A stretch of 64,000 nucleotides of DNA from UBA4971 sp029551185 (GTDB taxonomy: Bacteria; Bacillota; SHA-98; UBA4971), in assembly GCA_035593725.1 (NCBI GenBank), contig DAOSZN010000013.1, forward strand, positions 1 to 64,000, read 5' to 3'. The notes beneath the pieces were generated by a model. The model did no database searches, had not been told where the DNA came from, and saw nothing but the letters and a program-made list of their open reading frames with translations. Both the position numbers and the translations under genes were made by a program. Positions 1-7,509 of the stretch are shown here, in pieces (the first letter of the stretch is position 1; each line of letters begins with the position of its first letter).

Positions 1-378
1 GCGCACACTGAAAAAATCCTTCCAAGATGTAGTATAAGTTTACATAAATTGAGGTCATTGTAATATTATTGTATCAAGCCCTCTTCTTGGTCTTAAACAG
101 GTTTACTTGTGTTTTGTACAAACAGATGAATGCATGCAGACGGGACGGCTTAAGAGGCTTCGCGTCTTAGGTGTGAGGGTCTCGGTGTAGAGGAATTCAG
201 CGGGGTATATAGAATGATTCACACGTCGAGATTCCTGAGTCTGTATGACAAAGACTGATCTTGCCACATGACACAGTCCTCATTCAAGTACCGACAAACA
301 GATACAAGAATATGGAGGAATCTCTGCAAGTGTTATTGAATGATTGGTTACTCTCAAACGAGGCTGGAGGGTTGCGGT
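1..378. other. Noncoding stretch, left edge of window
   Basis: No convincing gene on either strand; short open frames here lack ribosome binding sites. It holds an imperfect inverted pair AGGAAT / ATTCCT around 190-235 but no clear promoter or terminator. It presumably carries the control region of the glycerophosphodiesterase gene that follows. Confidence 0.4.
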
Positions 379-1122
379 ATGGGTGGAGAATTAAGACCGT
401 TGGTTATTGCCCACCGGGGAGCGTCGTCAGAAGCTCCGGAAAACACGCTTGCAGCATTTAATCGAGGCCTTGAGACAGGTGCTGACGGGTTTGAGTTTGA
501 TGTGCACATGTCAAAAGACGGGGAGGTCGTAGTAATCCATGATGAGACTGTGACAAGGACCACGAATGGCTCAGGATGGGTAAGGGACATGACGCGGAGT
601 GAGCTTACGGCTCTTGACGCCGGTTCTTGGTTTGACATCAGGTTTAAAGGAGAAAGAATTCCTACGCTGAGGGAAGTCCTTGGGCTTATCGCAGACAGGA
701 GCAAGTTGATAAACATAGAGCTGAAGAGCGGTATGGTTATTTATCCTCACATTGAGCGCAAAGTTATCGAAGTGTTGAGTGAGTTTGATATCCTTGACAA
801 GACGATCATATCCTCATTCAATCATTATTCTCTTAGAATGGTAAAAGGCGTTGAACCTAAGGTAAGGACCGGCATTCTGTATATGGAAGGATTAGTTGAA
901 CCGTGGATATACGCAAGTCATGTGCCTGCCGACGCTCTGCATCCTGCATTCTATCTGGTGACACCTGAAATTGTCCGTGGTGCGCACGATGCAGGGCTGT
1001 CTGTTAACGTGTGGACTGTCGATAGGGCAGATGACATGAAGATGATGGTTACCTCAGGTGTGGATGCTGTAATTACGAATTGTCCCGGAGAAATGATTAA
1101 TCTCGTGAAGGAGGGGTGGTAA
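379..1122 (+). CDS. ugpQ: Glycerophosphodiester phosphodiesterase family protein
   Basis: The 247-residue product belongs to the GDPD family, which hydrolyses glycerophosphodiesters (lipid head-group debris) to glycerol-3-phosphate and an alcohol. The N-terminal AHRGASSEAPENT carries the HRG signature (H12, R13); E39 and D41 in EFDVH are expected metal ligands, and H54 in HDETVTRTTNGSG is the second catalytic histidine. There is no signal peptide, so a cytoplasmic UgpQ-like enzyme is likelier than a secreted GlpQ. An in-frame ATG at 340 exists, but GGAGGG at 366-371 fits the ATG at 379. One base separates it from the transporter gene, suggesting an operon that imports and uses a related substrate (inference). 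Confidence 0.9.
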   Translation: MGGELRPLVIAHRGASSEAPENTLAAFNRGLETGADGFEFDVHMSKDGEVVVIHDETVTRTTNGSGWVRDMTRSELTALDAGSWFDIRFKGERIPTLREVLGLIADRSKLINIELKSGMVIYPHIERKVIEVLSEFDILDKTIISSFNHYSLRMVKGVEPKVRTGILYMEGLVEPWIYASHVPADALHPAFYLVTPEIVRGAHDAGLSVNVWTVDRADDMKMMVTSGVDAVITNCPGEMINLVKEGW

Positions 1123-1123
1123 G

Positions 1124-2365
1124 GTGAATAACGAGGTTAAGTTGGATTACAGGAAAACGTTTGTGTTAGGTCTGGGATTCCTCGGCATTACCCTTAGCTG
1201 GTCCATCTATAATTCGTATGTTCCGATTTTCCTTGCGGAACTTCTTAAGGACACCGCTTACCGTACGACACTTGTAGGCTTTATCATGACATTAGACAAT
1301 ATCGCAGCTATTACGCTTCAGCCGTATTTCGGCGCGAAGAGCGACTCGACATGGACGCGATTCGGACGGAGAATGCCTTATCTTCTGGTGGGCGTGCCTG
1401 TGGCTGCAGTGGCTTTCGCGCTGATTCCATATGCAAGGTTTTCGCTGGTTTCCATAATTATCGCCGTGGGTATCATGAATCTGGCTATGACAGTGTTTAG
1501 GGCGCCTACAGTTGCGCTTATGCCTGATATAACTCCGTCGTCTCTGAGAAGCAAGGCAAACGGAATCATTAATTTCATGGGCGGTTTAGGGGCGCTCTTG
1601 GCGTTCTTTGTGTTTTCAAGCCTTTACCGTATGGATCCTGCCTTCCCGTTTCTTGTGACAGCTGTCTTGATGGTGCTTATTGTCGCTGTGCTCTTTCTTA
1701 CTATCCGGGAATCACAGACTGTAGAACCCGGTCAGGATAAGAGTGTAGGTATTGTTCAGGCAATGACTGAGGTATGGACAGACAAGGATAAAAGCGCAAG
1801 GAACATGCTTCTTGCGATCTTTTTCTGGTTCGTAGGCTGGTGTGGGATTGAAGCGCTCTTTACCTTGTACGGGGTTGAAGTTTGGGGGATGACACCTGAC
1901 CAGGCAGCATTTTCCTTGGGATTCTTCTCACTGTCATTTCTCGTTTTTGCTATCCCCAGCGGATTTCTCGCTACAGCTATTGGCCGGAAGAAGACTATTC
2001 TTGTTGGTGTCTCGGGTCTTGGCCTTGTTATTATTGCTCTTCGGTTTGCCAACCCAGGCATCACTTTACAAGCGCTTCTTCTTATAGGGGGACTATTTTG
2101 GGCCTTAGTAAATATCAATTCTTACCCTATGGTGGTGGATATGACAAGCAGCGCCCAAACAGGGGCGTATACCGGCCTTTACTACTTTTTCTCATCCCTC
2201 GCAGCTATTGCTGCGCCACCGTTGTTCGGGTGGTTTATGGATGCCCTTGGCAATCAGGCTCTGTTTCCGTGTGCATTTGTCAGTTTAGTAGTGGCCTTCA
2301 CGTTTATGATGAATGTTAACAAGGGGGAAGCGCCGAACGTATCATCTGGCGCTCATGCTGCTTAG
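1124..2365 (+). CDS. MFS transporter (SLC45/sugar-cation symporter-like)
   Basis: A 413-residue polytopic membrane protein with about 12 hydrophobic segments, no signal peptide and no extra domains. The N-terminal half has the loop motif GAKSDSTWTRFGRRMPY, resembling the DRxGRRRP-type loop between helices 2 and 3 of MFS carriers; the SDxTxTRxGRRxPY form is common in SLC45/GPH-like sugar-proton symporters. The start is GTG at 1124, preceded by GGAGGGG. It follows the phosphodiesterase gene with one intervening base, so the two are probably co-transcribed and may handle a glycerol-linked or sugar compound. The substrate cannot be told from sequence. Confidence 0.85.
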   Translation: MNNEVKLDYRKTFVLGLGFLGITLSWSIYNSYVPIFLAELLKDTAYRTTLVGFIMTLDNIAAITLQPYFGAKSDSTWTRFGRRMPYLLVGVPVAAVAFALIPYARFSLVSIIIAVGIMNLAMTVFRAPTVALMPDITPSSLRSKANGIINFMGGLGALLAFFVFSSLYRMDPAFPFLVTAVLMVLIVAVLFLTIRESQTVEPGQDKSVGIVQAMTEVWTDKDKSARNMLLAIFFWFVGWCGIEALFTLYGVEVWGMTPDQAAFSLGFFSLSFLVFAIPSGFLATAIGRKKTILVGVSGLGLVIIALRFANPGITLQALLLIGGLFWALVNINSYPMVVDMTSSAQTGAYTGLYYFFSSLAAIAAPPLFGWFMDALGNQALFPCAFVSLVVAFTFMMNVNKGEAPNVSSGAHAA

Positions 2366-2461
2366 ACTTCCCGAAGGCTATGAGAACGAGCCTTGTGGCG
2401 AAAGGCTCATCCATAGGCTAAATACGAGAACGAGGGGTTGCGAACAGCGGGCGGGACTGCC

Positions 2462-2490
2462 TTTACATAGGAGTTTCATCGTGTTATACT
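2462..2490 (+). promoter_or_regulatory. Sigma-A promoter of tRNA-Thr
   Basis: TTTACA at 2462-2467, a 17-bp spacer, and TATACT at 2485-2490. The predicted start is near 2497, about 38 bases before the tRNA. Confidence 0.7.
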
Positions 2491-2493
2491 GAC

Positions 2494-2524
2494 GGTGCCG
2501 GCTGAACTCCGGCACCTCGCTTTT
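2494..2524 (+). terminator. Intrinsic terminator between MFS gene and tRNA-Thr
   Basis: GGTGCCGG (2494-2501), a 7-base loop, and CCGGCACC (2509-2516) form a perfect 8-bp stem followed by TCGCTTTT. It would end transcripts from the MFS gene. The tRNA promoter sits directly in front, so its start point falls in the 5' arm. Confidence 0.7.
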
Positions 2525-2534
2525 AATTCCTCAG

Positions 2535-2609
2535 GCCGGCGTAGCTCAATGGTAGAGCGGCGCACTCGTAATGCGCAGGTTGTGGGTTCAATTCCCACCG
2601 CCGGCTCCA
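2535..2609 (+). tRNA. tRNA-Thr (anticodon CGT)
   Basis: A full cloverleaf: acceptor GCCGGCG pairs with CGCCGGC, D arm GCTC/GAGC, anticodon stem GCGCA/TGCGC with loop CTCGTAA (anticodon CGT, reading ACG), T arm GTGGG-TTCAATT-CCCAC. The 3' CCA is encoded at 2607-2609. Confidence 0.97.
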
Positions 2610-2989
2610 ACTTACGTGCTACGGATACTATCCTTTGAAATGATAACTATTCGACTACACCTTTGTCCACCGGTTACTCACCAACGCAAGACAGGTAAGT
2701 CCATCACACTCATTAGGCGGGCCGCATAAGATGAGGTAGAAAGGACAGCGGTTGCGGAGTTTCTTATCTATGTGTCTTCATGCGCGGCAATACGTGTTTG
2801 CAAATAAGCAGGAGAACGGTATCAAGCACAGTCATATAATGCGAGGAATTACGCTCGGATTACACTCTGTGTGTGCTGATACATCCATGTCATGAGCAGG
2901 CAAGTTTAGATTAGACCTGCTGAAGGCAGCAAGATATGCATTTCCGCAATTATTGCCGCGTCCCCGACGTCCTGAAGGAGGAGATCCGG
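2610..2989. other. Noncoding stretch after tRNA-Thr
   Basis: About 380 bases without a supportable gene. A TATAAT lies at 2835-2840 but no matching -35 element is present at normal spacing, so a promoter for the next gene is only possible. Confidence 0.4.
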
Positions 2990-3454
2990 ATGCCGTCATT
3001 TACGTTCACCGGAGGTGCTGTCAATACAGATAACCAGGTGCTTACTGCTACAGTAAGCATAGCCATATCACCTGAGGACTCAGTGCTTGCATCACCCGCG
3101 CTTTTGCCGGGCGCCTCAGTCGTAGGCACGGTCGCTGTGTCAAATGTAGGCGATGTGGATTGCCTTTACTTTGTTTCGGCGGACTGGGCAGCTATCCCGC
3201 CAACGACTGCAAGTATGGCACATGTTTTGGCAGGCGCGCTCAATGCGAGTGTGGAGGCAAGCCCGCCGCTTACCGCCCCTCTTTATACAGGGCCGCTCAG
3301 AAACCTTGTAGACGAGCCAACAGCCGGTCGTTCACTGCCACTTGCTTCGGTCCAGGAAGTCACTATTACCGTGGGGCTGGATCCGAATGCCGGCAACCTG
3401 GTTCAGAACAAGGACCTCTCTGTCGACTTTGTGTTCGTGGCAACCCAGGTATGA
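2990..3454 (+). CDS. Beta-sandwich surface-type protein, TasA/camelysin-like in pattern
   Basis: A 154-residue protein of unknown function. Its layout (SFTFTGGAV..., then PGASVVGTVAVSNVGDVDC, then alternating short beta strands) resembles secreted beta-sandwich proteins of the TasA/camelysin type, where a PGD/PGA turn precedes a TVxVxNxG strand. There is no signal peptide or membrane segment, unlike secreted family members, so it may be deposited from the mother cell or be an intracellular coat-like protein. An in-frame ATG at 2936 exists, but AAGGAGGAG fits the ATG at 2990. It stands before a glycosyltransferase gene and is rich in Ala, Val, Ser and Thr, as expected of a glycosylated surface protein (inference). 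Confidence 0.55.
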   Translation: MPSFTFTGGAVNTDNQVLTATVSIAISPEDSVLASPALLPGASVVGTVAVSNVGDVDCLYFVSADWAAIPPTTASMAHVLAGALNASVEASPPLTAPLYTGPLRNLVDEPTAGRSLPLASVQEVTITVGLDPNAGNLVQNKDLSVDFVFVATQV

Positions 3455-3494
3455 TCGTACCTAAGCCGGTCGAAATGAAAGGGGATAGATGATC

Positions 3495-3529
3495 GAGCAG
3501 GGCCGTGCAAGATCGGCGCGGCCCTGCTC
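3495..3529 (+). terminator. Strong intercistronic hairpin
   Basis: GAGCAGGGCCG (3495-3505) and CGGCCCTGCTC (3519-3529) form a perfect 11-bp stem with a 13-base loop. No T-run follows, so it may be a factor-dependent or leaky terminator, or an mRNA-stabilising hairpin protecting the upstream message. Confidence 0.5.
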
Positions 3530-3581
3530 TGTAGCTCTATGAGAAGAAGGTAAGGTAATGAGGGAACGCGGAGGTGCAGCG

Positions 3582-5633
3582 ATGAGAGAAGACTCAGTAG
3601 GAAACACTGAAAGCACAATGCCTATCCGGAAATCATCAGGCAACAAATTAACTGCTATGATGGTTGTTGGAAATGAAGCAGGCAGGTATCTTCGACCGGT
3701 TCTTGCGGATCTTTTGCTGTGGGTAGACGAGATCGTCGTTCTGGACGACGCATCTGATGATGACACCGCTTCTATCTGCACAAGCTGTCATAAGGTTGTC
3801 AGGTTTGAAAGAAATCCTCTGCCTATGTTCATTAAGCATGAGGGGAAGCTTAGAGCAAAGCTCTGGGATATGGTGGAAGAGACAGACCCTGACTGGATTT
3901 TGGCAATAGACGCTGATGAGCTTTTCGAACCCAGAATACACAACGAAGTGCGAGATCTTATTAATCAGGAAGAATATGATGCCCTGGGATTCCGACTTTT
4001 TGACTTTTGGGGATCTCTTGCGCATTACAGAGTAGACGGCCAGTGGAACCCCTGGAACCGATTCGTCCGGCTTCTTGTGCGCTACATGCCGGGTAAGCGG
4101 GTTACGTGGCCTGACTTGCCTATTCATGTTGGGCGGTGGCCTATTGAATATCAGGGCCCTCTCTTGACGTTCCACTCGGATATACGCGTAAAACATCTGG
4201 GCTGGGCCAATGCTGATGAGCACCGGTCGAAATACGAGCTCTACAGGGCCAAGGAAATCCAGGTACGAGGTGCTCCATCGAAACACACCGAAAGCATTAT
4301 GGCACCGCGTCAGGATATTAAGTTGGAGGAGTGGTATGACTCGAAGCTGCTTCCGTACACTTCGCTGTTTGCTGCAACAGGCAAGGCGGGCAGCGCTAAA
4401 GCCTGTTCGGATCCCGGATTAGTTCTTACTGCTGAGATGCAGAGGACAGCAGAAATGTCTGCAACGCCTGAAGCAACTGAAACAAGCAGGGGATACCGGT
4501 CCCGACAGTCAAGACGAACCAAGCGACGGGTAGGGGTGCTCACAACAAATCACTTCAGCTCTGACGGGAACCGTGTAATATATGGTGGCGCGGAGCGATA
4601 CGGAACAGAGCTTACTAAGCTCCTCGTAGACATGGGGTTCGAGGTTGAATGGTGGCAAGCCGGGACAGGATGGGAGCGGGAGATCATTCCCGGAGTACCA
4701 GTGCGGTCAATACCTGAATCGGATGCCCAATTCCAGACAGCGCCCCGCCTTAATCACTCTTTTCACGAACGCGCCACCGGTATAGACTACGCAATATACT
4801 TCATCACTTTTCTTGCGTACCCTCAGGCGTTGGAGAAAAGCATAAGTGTATCCCACGGTATTTACTGGGATTACCCCACTTTTGAGGCCACACTCGGCGG
4901 AGGCGAAGCAAGACGCGAGTGGCGCCGCAGGTTGTTCACCGCTCTCGCAGCTGTCCGGAAGGTTGTCTCTGTGGATACTGCTACGATCCAGTGGGTGACT
5001 GCTACGTGGCCTGGCTTTAACCAGAAGTTTGAGTATATCCCTAACTTTGTAGATCTCGCTGCGTATCGTTCTCTTCCCGATCCTGATATACATGAACGGG
5101 TGAGAATTGTGTTTCCAAGGCGTCTCACATCAGTACGCGGGATTAACGAGGCGGCGAAAGCCGCTGAGGTGCTGATAAAGGAATATGATAATGTGGAGTT
5201 TCATTTTGTCGGTCGGGCGCATGACGATGCCCTTGAAAGTCACATGGTAAGATGGGCAAGCGAAAACCGCAGGATCTTTTTTTACTGGCGCCCGCCGGGG
5301 TTGATGCCGTGGGTATACCGTAATATGGATATCGCCCTCATCCCATCGAAGTCAACAGAAGGGACTTCCCTTGCCTGTCTCGAGGCAATGGGAGCAGGAT
5401 GTGCCGTGATCGCAGGCACTATAGGGGGACTTTCAGATCTTATCATAGACGGCTATAACGGCCGCCTTATCAAACCTACAGTGCAGAATCTGATCAATGT
5501 CCTTTGTGAACTCATTGATGATCAGGAACAGCGCTTGCGTTTGGGGAATACGGCGCGCGAGGTGTCACAAGTGTTCAGTCTTGAAAGGTGGAAGTGCCAA
5601 TGGGCAAGGGTAATCGAGGATACATTTACTTGA
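3582..5633 (+). CDS. Bifunctional glycosyltransferase, GT2-GT4 fusion
   Basis: A 683-residue protein with two glycosyltransferase modules and no membrane segment. The N-terminal GT2 (GT-A fold) part, about residues 15-240, begins KLTAMMVVGNEAGRYL, has the strand VDEIVVLDDASDDDT and the acidic motif ILAIDADELFEP for nucleotide-sugar/metal binding. A basic, low-complexity linker (about 250-300) leads to a GT4 (GT-B fold) part, about 305-680, with GGAERYGTEL near its start and the donor-site E-x7-E pattern in EGTSLACLEAMGAG. The start chosen is ATG 3582, with GGAGGTG 5 bases upstream; ATG 3558 is an alternative. The two modules suggest consecutive sugar transfers to one acceptor, perhaps the neighbouring coat-like proteins (inference). 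Confidence 0.85.
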   Translation: MREDSVGNTESTMPIRKSSGNKLTAMMVVGNEAGRYLRPVLADLLLWVDEIVVLDDASDDDTASICTSCHKVVRFERNPLPMFIKHEGKLRAKLWDMVEETDPDWILAIDADELFEPRIHNEVRDLINQEEYDALGFRLFDFWGSLAHYRVDGQWNPWNRFVRLLVRYMPGKRVTWPDLPIHVGRWPIEYQGPLLTFHSDIRVKHLGWANADEHRSKYELYRAKEIQVRGAPSKHTESIMAPRQDIKLEEWYDSKLLPYTSLFAATGKAGSAKACSDPGLVLTAEMQRTAEMSATPEATETSRGYRSRQSRRTKRRVGVLTTNHFSSDGNRVIYGGAERYGTELTKLLVDMGFEVEWWQAGTGWEREIIPGVPVRSIPESDAQFQTAPRLNHSFHERATGIDYAIYFITFLAYPQALEKSISVSHGIYWDYPTFEATLGGGEARREWRRRLFTALAAVRKVVSVDTATIQWVTATWPGFNQKFEYIPNFVDLAAYRSLPDPDIHERVRIVFPRRLTSVRGINEAAKAAEVLIKEYDNVEFHFVGRAHDDALESHMVRWASENRRIFFYWRPPGLMPWVYRNMDIALIPSKSTEGTSLACLEAMGAGCAVIAGTIGGLSDLIIDGYNGRLIKPTVQNLINVLCELIDDQEQRLRLGNTAREVSQVFSLERWKCQWARVIEDTFT

Positions 5634-5783
5634 ATGGGTCTGAAAACAGCAAGGAGTTGAGGCAGGGATCAGCTACAGGTAGATTCTCTTGAGCACGCTG
5701 TTCTTCGGTGACCGGTCGGTTTACAGTTAGTTGTAGGATGAAGTCTGCGACCTTACAGAAGGGACTGCGTGCGGAGGCGGCTT

Positions 5784-6308
5784 ATGTTTACATCCATGGC
5801 AGTTAACCGGCAAAATATCATAAAAATCGGCGCGGCTCCTTCTATTCCTACCGGAGTGCCGGTGGAGGCTGACGTGATCGTAGGTACGGTTTGGACTGAC
5901 GTTTTTGTACGAGCGCCTATCACTGTAGTTCCTTCAAGTAAGCAGGTGATATGCGTTAGGCCGACACAGGACGGCATCCGGGTGCGGGCACAGGTTGTGC
6001 CGGCAAAGAAAGGGAAAGGTGTCCGGGTTATTATCGTGGGAACTCTTGAATTTGCGGTTACCTATAAGATGGCTTCTGGCCTGGTAGGGTTTACTGTAAT
6101 GGAACTTGCGGTTTCGACCTTCGCTGATTTGCCGAATGTCGGATTTCGCAAAGGTATGCAAGCTGAAGCTGAGCTTTTCCTGACGGCTACTGTCTGGGAT
6201 ACGCCATCCGGCCCCATGTTCGGTGGTCCTGTTCAAATCAAGACAATCGTGACACAAGACGAGATTATTACATTAATTGCTCTGATGCCGGCTGAGACAC
6301 CAATGTGA
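5784..6308 (+). CDS. SPOCS (DUF3794)-like protein
   Basis: A 174-residue protein, not firmly assigned. The second half (VIIVGTLEFAVTYK ... VSTFADLPNVGFRKGM ... ATVWDT) follows the spacing of the SPOCS/DUF3794 domain (VIVxGxLxxxIxYV ... FxxFVDVPGAxPGM), found in SipL and other Firmicutes spore-coat and exosporium proteins. The first half has a weaker strand pattern that may be another copy. No signal peptide. GTG 5769 is possible, but GGAGG at 5773-5777 fits ATG 5784. It lies 150 bases after the fusion glycosyltransferase and, like the protein at 2990, is beta-rich and lacks secretion signals, which suits a spore coat component. Confidence 0.5.
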   Translation: MFTSMAVNRQNIIKIGAAPSIPTGVPVEADVIVGTVWTDVFVRAPITVVPSSKQVICVRPTQDGIRVRAQVVPAKKGKGVRVIIVGTLEFAVTYKMASGLVGFTVMELAVSTFADLPNVGFRKGMQAEAELFLTATVWDTPSGPMFGGPVQIKTIVTQDEIITLIALMPAETPM

Positions 6309-6376
6309 GCACCGGCTCCGCGATCCGATCCGATGGGGGGGTGTCTTTGTGGACACCATAATCTATTTGCCGTGTT

Positions 6377-6841
6377 TTGATTATTTTCTACATCGCCAGA
6401 GACCGCACCACATGTGACCTGTCGTACGATCTACCATGCCCTATTGAGATTGCAGCGCTTCTTAAGACCGGCGCGGCCAAGAATAGAAAGCTCATCGGAT
6501 TCTGGGGAGCTGTCACTACTTGGGTGGACTTGGACCTCGTGGTGCGTGTGGCAGTCTCAAGGCCGAACTGGCACTTTCTGTTTATAGGCTATATAGGCGT
6601 GGATTTAAGTCTTTTGCCCAGGCTTTCGAATATTACCTTCATAGGTGATCGCGATTACCTCAGCTTGCCATTTTATGCGAAATGGCTCGATGCTGCCATT
6701 ATTCCCTTCGAGGTGCGTGAGGTTACACGCAAGGCGTGCCCTGGCGAGAAAAATTCACGAGCCATAGCCATGAGAATTACGAGCAAATTTTCCAATATTG
6801 GTCGATCTAAGGAGGAAAATCTAAAAGTATGGCGAAACTGA
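6377..6841 (+). pseudogene. Decayed glycosyltransferase (GT4/TagX-like) remnant
   Basis: The middle of this 154-codon frame (IGFWGAVTTWVDLDLV ... RPNWHFLFIG ... VDLSLLPRL ... NITFIGDRDY ... LPFYAKWLDAAIIPFEV) closely follows GT-B glycosyltransferases in which an IGYxGxIxxWxDxDLL block is followed by a PNVxxLG strand and xxDVxxIPF. In intact relatives a long N-terminal half precedes this block, and a donor-site helix (NPxKLYEYLAxGKPVV) follows IPF. Here the N-terminal half is missing and the sequence turns unrelated after IPFEV. No good ribosome binding site is visible. It is best read as the debris of a second glycosyltransferase gene, decayed by deletion and frameshift. Confidence 0.75.
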
Positions 6842-6884
6842 GATTAGCAGCATTTGCTATCATGACATAATCCAGTTAAACCTT

Positions 6885-6978
6885 AACCGATAAAGGCAAA
6901 GCTTTCGAAAGGAAGCGACGCAAAGCCATGGGTCTAAAGGTGAAACGCACCTATGACTGCCAGGTTGCCGGTGGGTTC
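6885..6978 (+). promoter_or_regulatory. Cyclic-di-GMP-I (GEMM) riboswitch
   Basis: The conserved core is plain: AGGCAAA, the GAAA tetraloop hairpin (CTTTCGAAAGGAAG), then CGACGCAAAGCC, GGGTCTA, a variable hairpin AGGTGAAACGCACCT, and CCAGGTTGCCGG closing the second helix with its tetraloop receptor. This matches the class I c-di-GMP aptamer. It lies 126 bases before the ATG of a small secreted protein gene on the same strand. Downstream, 6981-6989 is the exact complement of 7073-7081, and GACGTC (6980-6985) could instead pair with GACGTC at 7098-7103, between the Shine-Dalgarno and the ATG, suggesting control of translation. No T-run terminator is present. Confidence 0.92.
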
Positions 6979-7103
6979 AGACGTCGTATGAAACTCTCAG
7001 TTTCATTCGTTGCGCCAATCACCTGCTTGCAACCGGGCGGCAGGTGATTAAGCCTATAAGGGCTGAGGGGAAATACGACGTTTGTAAAGGGAGGTAAGAC
7101 GTC

Positions 7104-7472
7104 ATGAGAAGATCCCGAACGACTGTTGCTTTAGTGACTGTACTGGTAATAGTGTTGTTTGCCGGTATCGCATTGTGCGAAGCCAAGGGTGGGCCTCCAT
7201 CGGGTGAGGCTGCGTATGAGTTAGTTGAGAAGAAAGTCGAAAACGCTAATGACCAGATTTGGAAGGCAGTGGCGAAAGCCCAGAAGATGGCAGAGGATCC
7301 CAAGCAAGTGGACAAGGCAATTGAGTGGGTGCTTGAGAAGACTCAGAGAATCGCTGATAACTGCATAGAATTTTGCGCAAAGCGCGGTGTAGACGTAGAG
7401 TGCTATGACGAAGAGGTAAAAATCGGTGGCATAACAGTCACGATCGATCCAATGAGGGTTGCAGGCCTCTAG
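7104..7472 (+). CDS. Small secreted helical protein under c-di-GMP control
   Basis: A 122-residue protein of unrecognised family. An N-terminal signal peptide (RRSR, then a hydrophobic stretch from about residue 8 to 24, ending IALCEAK) is followed by an amphipathic, charged helical region (VEKKVENANDQIWKAVAKAQ; PKQVDKAIEWVLEKTQRIAD) and a short C-terminal beta hairpin (VKIGGITVTID). C26 at the end of the hydrophobic stretch is not in a good lipobox because Leu precedes it. Cysteines in NCIEFCAKRG and ECYD could form disulphides. GGGAGG precedes the ATG by about 9 bases. The riboswitch upstream ties its synthesis to c-di-GMP, so a role in adhesion, matrix or surface life is plausible but unproven. 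Confidence 0.75.
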   Translation: MRRSRTTVALVTVLVIVLFAGIALCEAKGGPPSGEAAYELVEKKVENANDQIWKAVAKAQKMAEDPKQVDKAIEWVLEKTQRIADNCIEFCAKRGVDVECYDEEVKIGGITVTIDPMRVAGL

Positions 7473-7509
7473 GGCATTAAGCGTGTGGTACATGCGGTAG
7501 GGGGGTTAC

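Noticed and set aside
2831..2840. CATATAAT as a sporulation sigmaE or sigmaK -10 before the beta-sandwich gene
   Set aside because: No matching -35 element at sigmaE spacing, and the TA required for sigmaK is missing.
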